A stretch of DNA of 64,000 nucleotides, from the NCBI GenBank assembly GCA_029781795.1, contig JAKOWB010000276.1, positions 62,001 to 126,000 on the forward strand, written 5' to 3'. Positions 26,664 through 35,167 of the stretch are shown here, in pieces. The notes beneath the pieces are model-generated. The model searched no databases, was not told the DNA's origin, and saw only the letters and a list, made by a program, of their open reading frames with translations. Both the position numbers and the translations under genes were made by a program. The first letter of the stretch is position 1; every line of letters begins with the position of its first letter. The stretch is from Pseudomonadota bacterium. Lineage in GTDB: Bacteria > Pseudomonadota > Alphaproteobacteria > Kiloniellales > JACOMY01.

Positions 26664-27534
26664 TGCCGGTCAGACCCTCCGGGCGAAGTATCAGGACGGC
26701 AACGACGGCGACGAAGATCATGATCGAGGCGATCGACAGGTCGAAGAAGTAGCCGATCAGGCTGTGCACGAAGGCGAAGAGGAACGAGGCGATGATGGCG
26801 CCTGGCACGCTGCCCAGACCGCCCAGGATGACGATCATGAAGCCGTTGATCAGGTAGCTCTCGCCGATCGAGGGCACGACGACGCCGATCGGCGCCACCA
26901 GACAGCCGGCGATGGCGGCCAGCAGGGTGCCGATCAGGAAGCCATAGAGCGCGATGCGCTTGTAGGGCACGCCCTGCAGCATCGCCGCCTCATGGTCGTC
27001 GGCCATGGCGACCAGGCCCATGCCCAGCTTGGAGCGACGGATGAAGAGATAGAGGCCGGCGGCGATGGCCAGCGACACGATGCAGATGACCAGGCGCTGC
27101 GTTGACATGGCCGCGCCGAAGATGGTCACGCGCCCGTCGATCAGGCTGGGTGCATTGTGCGGCTGCCCGCCGAAGATCTCGAACAGCAGGCCCTGCATGA
27201 GCAGCACCAGGCCGAGCGAGAAGATGAAGCCACCCACCATGTCGCGCAGCAGCCGGTGCAGGCCGAAGCGATAGATCGCGAAGCCAACCACGAGCACCGT
27301 CGCCAGCGACGCCAATACGGCGATGAGATAGCTGAGCCAGAGCGGCAGCCCATGGCTGCCGGCAAGCTGGCCGGTCACGGTGGCCGCGAGCAGCGCGGCG
27401 AGCGAGAAGAACTCGCCATGGGCGAAGTTGATGATCCGCATCACGCCGAAGATCAACGTCAGGCCGAGGGCGAAGAGCACATAGACCGCCCCGATCTGCA
27501 GGGTGTTCAGCAGCAATTGCGGCAGAACGCTCAT
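26650..27534 (-). CDS. livH: Branched-chain amino acid-type ABC permease LivH
   Basis: 294-residue permease of the LivH family. It starts MSVLPQLLLNTLQIGAVYVL with ATG at 27534 and shows the landmark GVMRIINFAHGEFFSLAALL near residue 30, then NGFMIVILGGLGSVPGAIIA. About eight membrane helices. Separated from the binding-protein gene by 85 bases that hold a strong hairpin. The longer reading frame upstream passes through that hairpin and is not coding. Confidence 0.94.
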   Translation of the reverse strand: MSVLPQLLLNTLQIGAVYVLFALGLTLIFGVMRIINFAHGEFFSLAALLAATVTGQLAGSHGLPLWLSYLIAVLASLATVLVVGFAIYRFGLHRLLRDMVGGFIFSLGLVLLMQGLLFEIFGGQPHNAPSLIDGRVTIFGAAMSTQRLVICIVSLAIAAGLYLFIRRSKLGMGLVAMADDHEAAMLQGVPYKRIALYGFLIGTLLAAIAGCLVAPIGVVVPSIGESYLINGFMIVILGGLGSVPGAIIASFLFAFVHSLIGYFFDLSIASIMIFVAVVAVLILRPEGLTGNVER

Positions 27535-27558
27535 ACTAGCGAACCCTCGGAAGCGCCA

Positions 27559-27590
27559 TGGCGCGCCGCACCGGCGGGTGCGGCGCGCCA
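27559..27590 (-). terminator. GC hairpin between binding-protein gene and livH (attenuator)
   Basis: A perfect 14-base inverted repeat with a four-base loop: TGGCGCGCCGCACC, GGCG, GGTGCGGCGCGCCA. It lies 29 bases after the binding-protein stop and 24 bases before the livH start. No T-run follows, so it probably acts as a partial terminator or an mRNA 3'-end stabiliser, giving more binding protein than permease. Confidence 0.7.
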
Positions 27591-27619
27591 GGCCACTGCT
27601 CGCTGCAGCCGGCTGCTGG

Positions 27620-28798
27620 CTACTTTGCCAGCTCCGGTGAAGCGATGCGGATGATCTCGACCGGCTTGCCGTCCTGGATCTGGCTGACGATGATCGGCAG
27701 CAGCATCTGATTGGGCAGGCCGTAGGACGCCGCCAGGCCGAAGCCCGACGGCCCATAGGACGACTCGAACTTGAGGGTCGGCAGCGCCGCGGCGACCACC
27801 GCGGGATCGACGCTGTCGGTCGCCTTCATCGCAGCGACGATGGCGGCGATCGAGTCCCAGGACATGATGGTCACCTGGTCCAGCGGCTGGCCGAGCTCGG
27901 CCTTCGCCTTCTCGTTCAGCTCACGCTGGATGTCGGTGGCCAGCGGACCGCTGAAGTCCGCCGAGAGGCCGATGTAGGTGCCGTTTGCCGCGGCGCCGCC
28001 GGTGGTCACGATGTCGTTGACCGAGGAGCCCGAGGCGTTGACCTTGACGCCGTCCCAGCCGAGCACTTCCAGCTCCTTCAGGACGTTGCCCGCGACCTGC
28101 AGCGGCGTCGCGGCCAGATCGAGGATGTCGGGATCGGCCTCGGCGATCTTGGTGGCGATCGGCGCGAACTCGGTCGTGTTGCGGTCGAAGAAGTCGCTGC
28201 CGACAACCTGCAGCCCCAGCTGATCCCAGGTCGCGTGGGCGACCGACTCGACGTCCTGGCCGCTCGCGTCGTTCGGGTTGATCAGATAGACCGTCTTGGC
28301 ATCAGGGTACTTCTCGTGCAGGTAGCTGTAGAGCGGCCCGAAGATCTCGGCCGGGCTGTTGAGCTGGGTGAAGGTCATGGGGAAGTCCTTGCCCTTCACG
28401 CGCTTGCCCCAGGCACCGGTGAAGTGCAGCACGCCCGCCCGCTCGGAGATCGCCTGCAGCGCGCTGACGGCGGCGGTCGACATGCTGGCGACGATGAACT
28501 TGACGCCGTCGTCGTTGATCAGCGTCTGCGCCACCTTGGCGCCATCGGCGGCGTTGTACTTGTTGTCGTAGGCGATGATCTCGATCTTGTAGGTCTTGCC
28601 GCCGATCGTCAGGCCGCCGGCGTCGTTGATCTTCTTGGCGGCCTGCTCGGCCGTCCAGACGGTGCCGGTGCCGTAGGCCACGGCCGGCCCCGAGAGGATG
28701 GCGGAGATACCGAACTTCAACGTCTCGTCGGCCTGCGCCGAGACCGCGCCGGCGAGTGCCAGCGCCGCGATACCCATGGTCAGTCGCTTCAGCAGCAT
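27620..28798 (-). CDS. ABC transporter periplasmic binding protein (LivJ/LivK family)
   Basis: 392-residue exported type I binding protein. It has a classical signal peptide, MLLKRLTMGIAALALAGAVSAQA, with cleavage after SAQA. The mature start ETLKFGISAILSGPAVAYGTG is typical of the HAAT receptor family. Ligand-site style blocks include SMSTAAVSALQAISERAGV and INPNDASGQDVESVAH. GGGAGG lies upstream of the ATG at 28798. First gene of the liv-type operon. The ligand is unknown. Context (atu-like operon left, oxygenase cluster right) suggests an organic acid rather than leucine. Confidence 0.93.
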   Translation of the reverse strand: MLLKRLTMGIAALALAGAVSAQADETLKFGISAILSGPAVAYGTGTVWTAEQAAKKINDAGGLTIGGKTYKIEIIAYDNKYNAADGAKVAQTLINDDGVKFIVASMSTAAVSALQAISERAGVLHFTGAWGKRVKGKDFPMTFTQLNSPAEIFGPLYSYLHEKYPDAKTVYLINPNDASGQDVESVAHATWDQLGLQVVGSDFFDRNTTEFAPIATKIAEADPDILDLAATPLQVAGNVLKELEVLGWDGVKVNASGSSVNDIVTTGGAAANGTYIGLSADFSGPLATDIQRELNEKAKAELGQPLDQVTIMSWDSIAAIVAAMKATDSVDPAVVAAALPTLKFESSYGPSGFGLAASYGLPNQMLLPIIVSQIQDGKPVEIIRIASPELAK

Positions 28799-28911
28799 TG
28801 TCGTATCCTCCCCTCGTTCCGGCGACCTCTAGCGGACGCCTTGCTGGATCTGGTCAGGTCGGCCCTTCTGAGTGGCCTTGTTGTTTGCTCTTGGCACGCC
28901 TCGCGAGGCGG

Positions 28912-29697
28912 CTAGGCCTCCTCGTCGAGGAAGCCGGCGATCAGCCGGGCCAGGGCCTCGGGCTGATCGAGATCGGCCAGGTGTCCGGCCTGAGGCAGCG
29001 TGGCGATGCGGACCGGCGCGCCGATCCGCTCGGCATAGAGCTGCGGATAGACCGCGGGGACCACCTCGTCCGCCTCGCCGTGGACGATCAGCGTGCGCCC
29101 GCGGATGCGGTGCAGCCGCCTCTCCAGCTGGGTGTCGCCAAGCGGCCAGAGCAGGCGGGCCGCGGCCTCGCTGGCCCGGCTTTCCAGGATCTTGAGTTCA
29201 ACCTGGTCCTCCCCGCTGGCCGCGGCGAAGAGGCCGCTGTAGCGCTCCGGCGCCTGGCACAGCAGCTCGGGCAGGGCGCCCGGCCGCTGGGCCCAGAGAT
29301 CGGCGACGGGGTCGTCCTCGCGGCAGAGTCCGAGCGGTCCCACCAGCACCAGGCGGGCGGTCGAGGGCCACATCGCGGCGGCCTCGGCCGCCAGCGTGCT
29401 GCCGACGGAGATGCCGACGAGGTCCACGGCGTGCAGGCTGGCCGCGTCGAGCAGGTCGCCCACCGCGACGATCCAGTCCAGCGTGCTGTCCAGTTCGTCG
29501 TGCCCCCTGGCGCCGGGCTGTCCCGGCAGCGAGGGCACCACGACATGTCGTCGCGTCGAGAGGGCTTCGAGGAAAGGCGTCCATTTGGGCGCGCCGCCGA
29601 AACCGGGGAACACCGCGACCTTGGGTCCCGCGCCCTTCTCCCACAGACGGACCGGACGGCCGCGGACCTGGAGCGTGGTTTCGCGCGGCATCGTCAT
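28912..29697 (-). CDS. Alpha/beta hydrolase
   Basis: 261-residue alpha/beta hydrolase. Oxyanion-side PGFGGAPKWTPFLEAL, nucleophile elbow GISVGS (Ser about 96), acid GEADEVVP and His in QAGHLADLDQP complete a triad. The start is ATG at 29697, in the four-base overlap with the LLM oxidoreductase stop, so the two are translationally coupled; a second ATG two codons on is possible. Such coupling suggests hydrolysis of the oxygenase product, for example an ester or lactone. That role is inference. A 14-base palindrome follows the stop but has only a five-base stem. Confidence 0.88.
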   Translation of the reverse strand: MTMPRETTLQVRGRPVRLWEKGAGPKVAVFPGFGGAPKWTPFLEALSTRRHVVVPSLPGQPGARGHDELDSTLDWIVAVGDLLDAASLHAVDLVGISVGSTLAAEAAAMWPSTARLVLVGPLGLCREDDPVADLWAQRPGALPELLCQAPERYSGLFAAASGEDQVELKILESRASEAAARLLWPLGDTQLERRLHRIRGRTLIVHGEADEVVPAVYPQLYAERIGAPVRIATLPQAGHLADLDQPEALARLIAGFLDEEA

Positions 29698-30962
29698 GAC
29701 GCGGCCTTCAGCGCCTGTGGCTGCGGGCGCCGGGCGCCCTGCGGCCACCAGCGGTCCTCCCAACGGTCGTCGAAGAGATCCTGGAGCTGCGGGGCGACGC
29801 GCCGCGCGAAGAGATTGGCGTTGTAGCTGGCAAGCTGCCGGCCCATGTTGCCGAACTGGAGCAGCAGCATGAGGTGGCCGACGTTCAGCTCCTGCGCCAC
29901 GGCGCGCAGCTGCTCGGCGACTTCGTCGGGCGAGCCGATCACGACATAGCCGCGATCGACGATGGACTGCCACTCGGGCGGCTTGCTGGGCGGCCCCTTG
30001 AGGCGCCGCGAGCCCGACGCCGCGTCGGCGTTGGCCAGGGTCTCGACCTGCGAGGTCACGCGTGCGCGCATCGTCGCCTCGGACTTGTGGCCGGGCGGCG
30101 TGGCGTAGCGCGGGTCGACCCGCAGGCAGCGTCCGTAGAAGTACTCGGCCGGCTCGCGGTAGAGCTCCAGTGCCTCCTGGCGGGTCTCGGCGACGCCGAC
30201 GAACTGCAGGAAGCCCGCCCGGTAGGGATTGCGGTCCTTGCCCAGCTCGTCCATGGCGTTCCAGAAGCCGTCCATGGTCTCGCGGCCCATCTTGTGGCCG
30301 AAGTAGGACAGGTACGAGTAGACGTAGTCGCTCTCGGCGCACCAGCGCCAGGTTTCCATCGACCCGCCGCCGGGCACCCAGATGGGCGGGTGCGGCCGCT
30401 GCAGCGGGCGCGGCAGGACATTGACGTAGCGCAGCTTGTTGAAGCGGCCGTTGAACGAAAAGACCTTCGGCTCGGTCCAGCTGCGCACGATCAGGTCGTG
30501 CGCCTCGGCGTAGCGCGCCCTCAGCTGGCTGGGGTTCTGCCCATAGGCGTAGCAGGTGTCCATCGGCGTGCCGACGGGAAACCCGGCGATGACCCGCCCG
30601 CCTGAGATGCAGTCGACCATCGCCATCTCCTCGGCCACCCGGATCGGCGGGTTGTAGAGCGCGAGGCTGTTGCCGAGGATGCAGATGGCGCTGTCGCGCG
30701 TCTGCCGGGCCAGGGTCGAGGCGATGAGATTGGGCGACGGCATGAGGCCGTAGCCGTTGGAGTGGTGCTCGTTGACGCAGACCGCGTCGAAGCCGAGTTC
30801 GGCCGCCTCGATCAGCTCGTCGATGTAGTCGTTGTAGACCTCGCTCATGCGCTCCCGGTCGAAGAGCGCGGGATCGATATCGATCCAGACGGAGGGATGC
30901 TTCTCCCGGAAATCGTCCGGCAGATGGGGATAGGGCATCAGGTGGAAGTACATCAACTTCAC
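29694..30962 (-). CDS. LLM-class flavin-dependent monooxygenase
   Basis: 422-residue bacterial-luciferase-like protein, probably using FMNH2 supplied by a separate reductase. N-terminal MYFHLMPYPHLPDDF, the barrel blocks ELGFDAVCVNEHHSNGYG, SGGRVIAGFPVGTPMDTCYA and PHPPIWVPGGGSMETWRWC, and C-terminal YVVIGSPDEVAEQLRAVAQE are all characteristic. The start is GTG at 30962, with GGGAG eight bases upstream. In this family the NEHH motif is common among alkanal, Baeyer-Villiger type II and desulfurising enzymes. A flavin reductase gene (32032) lies nearby under a similar upstream motif. The substrate is unknown; ring or ketone oxygenation would fit the neighbouring lactonase and acyl-CoA genes. 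Confidence 0.9.
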   Translation of the reverse strand: MKLMYFHLMPYPHLPDDFREKHPSVWIDIDPALFDRERMSEVYNDYIDELIEAAELGFDAVCVNEHHSNGYGLMPSPNLIASTLARQTRDSAICILGNSLALYNPPIRVAEEMAMVDCISGGRVIAGFPVGTPMDTCYAYGQNPSQLRARYAEAHDLIVRSWTEPKVFSFNGRFNKLRYVNVLPRPLQRPHPPIWVPGGGSMETWRWCAESDYVYSYLSYFGHKMGRETMDGFWNAMDELGKDRNPYRAGFLQFVGVAETRQEALELYREPAEYFYGRCLRVDPRYATPPGHKSEATMRARVTSQVETLANADAASGSRRLKGPPSKPPEWQSIVDRGYVVIGSPDEVAEQLRAVAQELNVGHLMLLLQFGNMGRQLASYNANLFARRVAPQLQDLFDDRWEDRWWPQGARRPQPQALKAAS

Positions 30963-31067
30963 GGCGCGCTCTCCCTGCCCGCCGGCTTCACGTCGCATGC
31001 GCGAGCCCACGGCTTTTTTTGCGGATGGTGTGTGCCGCGCCCGCGACCTGTCAAGAAGAATGAACAA

Positions 31068-31082
31068 TGACCCATAGTTCAC
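31068..31082 (-). promoter_or_regulatory. Candidate operator upstream of the LLM monooxygenase operon
   Basis: On the minus strand this reads GTGAACTATGGGTCA, matching TTGAACTATGAGTCA (31972-31986, plus strand) at 13 of 15 bases. Both have the partial dyad TGA-N3-AT-N3-TCA. It lies about 105 bases upstream of the LLM GTG start. I propose a shared regulator site, possibly for the TetR-type protein at 32614; the match alone cannot prove it. Confidence 0.45.
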
Positions 31083-31107
31083 ACTTCTCCCGAAGGGCGG
31101 CGGTGGT

Positions 31108-31950
31108 TCATGGCGCTGCGGTCCAGGCGAGGGCGGCCGCCAGCAGCGCCTGACTGGCGGCGGTTCCCGGGATTCCCAGGCCGATCGCAAAGTGATGCGC
31201 CTCGGGAATTTCGCCGAAGGAGACCTTCGCGCCGGCCGCCTGGCAGGCCGCCGCGTAGCGCCGCGACTGGTCGCGCCACGACCGCGATTCGAGCGCCCCC
31301 ACCTGAACGACGAGGGGCAGACCGGCGGGCGGCGGGCGGTGCAGGGGACTGAGGTCGCGCGCGTTCCGGCGATCGAGGCCCAGCGCCGCGCCGACCGGCA
31401 GCTCCGCCAGGGGCTCGAGGTCGTAGAGGCCGCTGCTGAGGAAGGCGCCACGGATTGCGGAACCTCCCCGCCCCTCCGCCACGGCGGCCAGGGCACAGGC
31501 CGCGAGATGGGCGCCCGCCGAACTGCCCGCCAGCACCAGGCGGCTGGGGTCGACGCCGTGGCTGGCGAGATTGTCGCCGCACCAGGCCAGCGCCTCGTCG
31601 ATCTCGGCGACGATGCGCGCCAGCGGCACGCCGGGGCAGAGGTCATAGCCCACATGGACGCTGGCCAGGCCGGCGGGAACCAGGGTCGCCGCTACGCCGG
31701 CGACGAACTCCTTGGAAAGCGCGCGCCAGTAGCCGCCATGAATGAAGATCACCGCGGCGGCCCCCGGCGCGGCCGGAAAGATGTCGAGGCATTGCCGCGG
31801 CCCGGCGCCGTAGCGCAGGTCGGCGCGATGCGGCAGCGATCGCCGCGCCGACTCGGCCGCGCGCGACCAAGCGGCGAGGTGGTCCCGCCAGTCCGCCACG
31901 CCCGCGGTCGGATCGTACTCTTGCGCCAGGGCCGGGTCCGAGAGGGTCAT
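31108..31950 (-). CDS. Alpha/beta hydrolase (esterase/lipase, HSL or kynurenine formamidase-like)
   Basis: 280-residue carboxylesterase-type alpha/beta hydrolase. It has the oxyanion motif IFIHGGYWRALSK (HGGYW, near residue 75), the nucleophile elbow LAGSSAGAHLAA and the C-terminal histidine in PEAHHFAIGLG. HGGYW is frequent in formamidase-like hydrolases of the HSL group. A short N-terminal extension (DPTAGVADWRDHLAAW) precedes the core. Start at 31950, divergent from the flavin reductase, with a candidate shared operator between. Probably hydrolyses an ester or amide intermediate of the local pathway. Confidence 0.88.
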   Translation of the reverse strand: MTLSDPALAQEYDPTAGVADWRDHLAAWSRAAESARRSLPHRADLRYGAGPRQCLDIFPAAPGAAAVIFIHGGYWRALSKEFVAGVAATLVPAGLASVHVGYDLCPGVPLARIVAEIDEALAWCGDNLASHGVDPSRLVLAGSSAGAHLAACALAAVAEGRGGSAIRGAFLSSGLYDLEPLAELPVGAALGLDRRNARDLSPLHRPPPAGLPLVVQVGALESRSWRDQSRRYAAACQAAGAKVSFGEIPEAHHFAIGLGIPGTAASQALLAAALAWTAAP

Positions 31951-31971
31951 GCGGGTCCACGACGAAGAAAC

Positions 31972-31999
31972 TTGAACTATGAGTCACCATTCGTATAAT
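31972..31999 (+). promoter_or_regulatory. Sigma-70 promoter with candidate operator for flavin reductase
   Basis: TTGAAC (31972-31977), 16-base spacer, and a perfect TATAAT (31994-31999) predict transcription starting near 32006, 26 bases before the flavin reductase ATG. The -35 box and spacer form TTGAACTATGAGTCA, which is repeated upstream of the LLM gene. A repressor bound there would block the promoter. Confidence 0.72.
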
Positions 32000-32031
32000 C
32001 CTTGTCAAGTGCTGCCGGGAGGGCTCCGCCC

Positions 32032-32544
32032 ATGAACGATGATCTGCAGCTGCCTGACCGCTTCCGTATGGCGATGCGCCAGTTCGCGGCTACCGTGTCA
32101 GTCATCTCGACGGCGGACGGTGGTCAGCGCTACGGCATGACCGCGACCGCCGTCACGTCGCTTTGCGTCGAGCCGCCGACACTGCTGGTCTGCGTCAACC
32201 GCGGCGCCAGCATCCATACGCCGCTGAGCCGGGCCGGCCACTTCTGCGTGTCGGTCCTGCGCGACCACCATGTCGCGCTTTCCCACGCCTTCTCGGGTGG
32301 ACTGGACCCTTCAAGACGCTTCAGTCTGGGCGACTGGCAGGACACCGAGGAGGGCCTGCCCTTCCTGGCCGACGCGCAGGCCTCGTTCGTCTGCCGCCTG
32401 GCCCGCACGCTCGAATACGCGACGCACTCGGTGTTCATCGGCGAGGTGTTGCGCGCCTGCTCCAGCGAGGCAGCCGCGCCGCTGGTCTATCACGCCGGCC
32501 GCTATGCCGGACTGGCCCCTCTCGAGCAGGCGCGACCCGGCTGA
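32032..32544 (+). CDS. Flavin reductase (HpaC/DIM6/NTAB family)
   Basis: 170-residue flavin reductase domain protein that would supply reduced FMN to a two-component monooxygenase. Typical landmarks: FRMAMRQFAATVSVISTADG, YGMTATAVTSLCVEPPTLLVCVN (flavin site), HFCVSVLRDHH, and the end APLVYHAGRYAGL. The ATG at 32032 has GGGAGGG eight bases upstream. A TTG ten codons earlier in frame has no such site and falls before the predicted transcript start. Its natural partner is likely the LLM oxygenase at 29694-30962. Confidence 0.93.
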   Translation: MNDDLQLPDRFRMAMRQFAATVSVISTADGGQRYGMTATAVTSLCVEPPTLLVCVNRGASIHTPLSRAGHFCVSVLRDHHVALSHAFSGGLDPSRRFSLGDWQDTEEGLPFLADAQASFVCRLARTLEYATHSVFIGEVLRACSSEAAAPLVYHAGRYAGLAPLEQARPG

Positions 32545-32613
32545 GAGGCGGGAGGTTGCGGTTGGCCGGCTGTTGTAAGATGGCTGCCACCCGAGTCCTG
32601 ACAAGGGCGCCCC

Positions 32614-33768
32614 ATGGACAAGAATTCCGCCCACCTGCCGGCCGAGGAGACAGCGAGCGAGCCCTCGTCGCTCCGCGCCAAGCAGGCGCAGAGCCGCCAC
32701 CGCCGCCTGTTCAACGCCGCCCTGAAGGTGGTCGGCGAGGCCGGCTACACCGAGACCACGATATCCAAGATCACCAAGCGCGCCGGCATGGCGCAGGGCA
32801 CCTTCTACAACTACTTCGATTCACGGCAGGAACTGTTCGAGAAGCTGTTGCCGACGCTGGGCGACGAACTCATGGAGTTCCTCGACCGCGCACTGGTCGG
32901 CTCGGACGATTTCGTCGAGAAGGAAGAACGTTGCCTGCGCGGCTTCTTCGACTTCAGCCGCGAGCATCCGGAGTTCTACCGCATCCTGACCGAGGCCGAG
33001 GTCTTCGTACCGAACGCGCACCGGGCCTATGTCGCCAAGCTCGCGGACTGGTACATGAAGGTCTTTTCCGAGCAGGCGAACGGCGGCGCCCTGGTCGGCT
33101 ACTCCGACCAGGAGCGCGAGGTGGTCGCCTATATCCTGCTGGCCGCCCACCACTACCTGACCATGCGCTACACCCATTGGATCGGTCATTCCGGCCGCAT
33201 TCCCGACTGGGTCGTGGCGGCCTACATGCGCTTCGTCGGCCGCGCGATCGGACCGCAGCAGGCTGCCGCGGCAGGCCCGCTGCCCACGCCGGCCCGCGGT
33301 TCCGCGCGCAAGGGCCGGAAGTCGGCGGCGAAGGAGGCCGCGGTGCAGGCGCTTCGCTTCGTGCCGCAGCTGGTCCCGCGCCCCTATTCCGAGAATGCGG
33401 CCTTCGTGCCGCAGATCGACTGTCGGACCACCATCCGCGACGACGGGCTGGTCAAGGTGGAGCTGGATCTGCACCCCGGGCTGCTGAACAGCCGTGGCGC
33501 CGCCAGCGGCGGCTTCATCACGACCCTGGCCGAACTGGCCGGCGCGGCCGCGGTTTGCCACGACCGGCAGGAGGTCATCTCGGTCGAATCGGTCGGCCTG
33601 GCCGCGACCTTCGTGCGCCCGATCAGCGAAGGCACGCTGGTCGCTGTCGCCCGCCGCGAGAACTCGGGCCGCAACATCCGCTTCGTCGATATCCGCGTGC
33701 TGCAGGATGACGAGGATGGCCCGCTGGTCGCGCACATCTCCGGAACCTGGCGTGTCCTCGGCGACTGA
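32614..33768 (+). CDS. TetR-family regulator fused to a C-terminal PaaI-like hotdog domain
   Basis: 384 residues, about twice a normal TetR. Residues about 25-75 are a TetR HTH (NAALKVVGEAGYTETTISKI, TKRAGMAQGTFYNYFDSRQE). Residues 76-215 are the helical ligand domain (HPEFYRILTEAE, HHYLTMRYTHW). After an Ala/Lys/Arg-rich linker (216-245), residues about 255-380 form a hotdog fold like PaaI thioesterases (LHPGLLNSRGAASGGFITTL, VESVGLAATFVRPI). The PaaI HGG motif reads ASGG and the catalytic Asp position is Glu, so it may bind an acyl-CoA rather than cleave it. Probable acyl-CoA-sensing repressor of the local cluster; overlaps the next gene by 17 bases. Confidence 0.9.
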   Translation: MDKNSAHLPAEETASEPSSLRAKQAQSRHRRLFNAALKVVGEAGYTETTISKITKRAGMAQGTFYNYFDSRQELFEKLLPTLGDELMEFLDRALVGSDDFVEKEERCLRGFFDFSREHPEFYRILTEAEVFVPNAHRAYVAKLADWYMKVFSEQANGGALVGYSDQEREVVAYILLAAHHYLTMRYTHWIGHSGRIPDWVVAAYMRFVGRAIGPQQAAAAGPLPTPARGSARKGRKSAAKEAAVQALRFVPQLVPRPYSENAAFVPQIDCRTTIRDDGLVKVELDLHPGLLNSRGAASGGFITTLAELAGAAAVCHDRQEVISVESVGLAATFVRPISEGTLVAVARRENSGRNIRFVDIRVLQDDEDGPLVAHISGTWRVLGD

Positions 33769-35167
33769 TCGTTCCGACCCGCTCTGGCTCGAGAGGCTTG
33801 CCATCGGCGACGAGCTCGCCCTCGGCACCGTGGTCTGCTCCTCGGCGGCGATCGACGGCTACGCCGCGGCCACGGGTGACGACCACCCGATACACAGCAA
33901 CCGGGACGCCGCCCGGCAGCTGGGCTTTGCCGACCGCATCGCACAGGGCCCGCTGCCGCTCGGTTTCGCGCTCTCCGCCCTGGCGCGCCGCCTTGGGCCA
34001 TCGGTGCGCACGCTGCTCTCGGTCGACGCGTGGGCCTTCAAGGCGCCGGCGGTGGCGGACGTGGCGCTCGACGGCCGGGCGAGGGTCGCATCGATCGGTC
34101 CCGCCCGGCGCTCCGGCACGCCGGTGACCTTCGATCTCGACCTGGTCGAGCAGTCCGGGCGCGTGGTGCAGTCCGGACGCGCGACGCTGCTGGTGCGAGC
34201 CGACCCGGCCGGGGCGGCGGCGGCGCCGGCGGCCGCCTGGCGCGAACTGGCGAGCGGCCTGGCCTTCCCGGAAGGCCCGGTTGCCCTGCCGAATGGCGAC
34301 CTCCTGATGGTCGAGGTGGCGGCCGGCCGGGTCACCGTGGTCGGCGGCGGCCTTGCCCCGAGCGGCGAGCTGAGGGTGGTGGCGCGCCCTGGCGGTGGCC
34401 CCAACGGCGCGGCCCGCGGCCCCGATGGGCGCATCTATCTCTGCAACAACGGCGGCCTCGAGTGGCTGGAGCGCGATGGCGTGCTCTATCCCGGCCATGC
34501 GCGGCCCGACGCCGTCGGCCGCATCGAGGCGCTGGACCTTGCGACAGGTGCCGTCGAGCGGCTGTTCGACAGCTGCGACGGCCAGCCCCTGCTTGGCCCC
34601 AACGACCTGGTCTTCGACCGGCAGGGCGGCCTCTGGTTCACCGACCATGGCCGCCGGCAGGAGCGAACGCGGCAGGCGGGCGCGGTCTACTACGCCGACC
34701 TCGGCCAGCGCAGCGTCCGGCGGATCGCCACCGGCATCGAGCAGCCGAACGGCATCGGGCTTTCACCGGACGAGACCCGGCTCTATGTCGCGGAGACGCC
34801 GACCGGGCGCCTCTGGGTTTTCGAGCTCGAGGCGCCAGGACGTCTGGCGCGCCAGCGCCAGGCCGTGCCCTGGCTGCGCGGACGGATCCTGCTGGGCAGC
34901 ACCGACTATCGCCTCTTCGATTCCCTCGCCGTCGAGGCCGGCGGCGATGTCTGCGTCGGATGCTGCGGCGAGGGCGGCATCGCCGTGGCCGCGCAGGCCG
35001 GCGGCCTGCGCGCCTTCCTGCCGCTGCCCGACCTCTTCGTGACCAACCTCTGCTTTGCCGGGCCAGGGCTGAGGACGGCGGCGATCACCCTGTCCGGCAG
35101 CGGCCGGCTGGTCGCACAACCCTGGGCACGGCCAGGCCTTGAACCGAACTTCGCTGGAGCTGTCTGA
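33752..35167 (+). CDS. MaoC-like hydratase domain fused to SMP-30/gluconolactonase propeller
   Basis: 471-residue two-domain protein. Residues about 10-150 are a MaoC/(R)-hydratase hotdog with AATGDDHPIHSN, where D43 and H48 take the place of the catalytic Asp-His pair. Residues about 163-465 are an SMP-30/LRE six-bladed propeller. Its likely metal ligands are the Glu in FPEGPVALPNGDLL, the Asn of LGPNDLVFD and the Asp in RLFDSLAVEA; PNGIGLSPDETRLYVAE is a typical blade. SMP-30 enzymes open lactones. Start GTG at 33752 lies inside the end of the TetR gene. I see no strong ribosome site, so coupling is likely. A fusion of these two activities is unusual. Confidence 0.87.
   Translation: MSSATDRSDPLWLERLAIGDELALGTVVCSSAAIDGYAAATGDDHPIHSNRDAARQLGFADRIAQGPLPLGFALSALARRLGPSVRTLLSVDAWAFKAPAVADVALDGRARVASIGPARRSGTPVTFDLDLVEQSGRVVQSGRATLLVRADPAGAAAAPAAAWRELASGLAFPEGPVALPNGDLLMVEVAAGRVTVVGGGLAPSGELRVVARPGGGPNGAARGPDGRIYLCNNGGLEWLERDGVLYPGHARPDAVGRIEALDLATGAVERLFDSCDGQPLLGPNDLVFDRQGGLWFTDHGRRQERTRQAGAVYYADLGQRSVRRIATGIEQPNGIGLSPDETRLYVAETPTGRLWVFELEAPGRLARQRQAVPWLRGRILLGSTDYRLFDSLAVEAGGDVCVGCCGEGGIAVAAQAGGLRAFLPLPDLFVTNLCFAGPGLRTAAITLSGSGRLVAQPWARPGLEPNFAGAV

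Noticed and set aside
28897-28910. CGCCTCGCGAGGCG palindrome as a terminator after the hydrolase gene
   Set aside because: Only a five-base stem when a loop is allowed and no T-run on the minus strand; left as a possible weak element.
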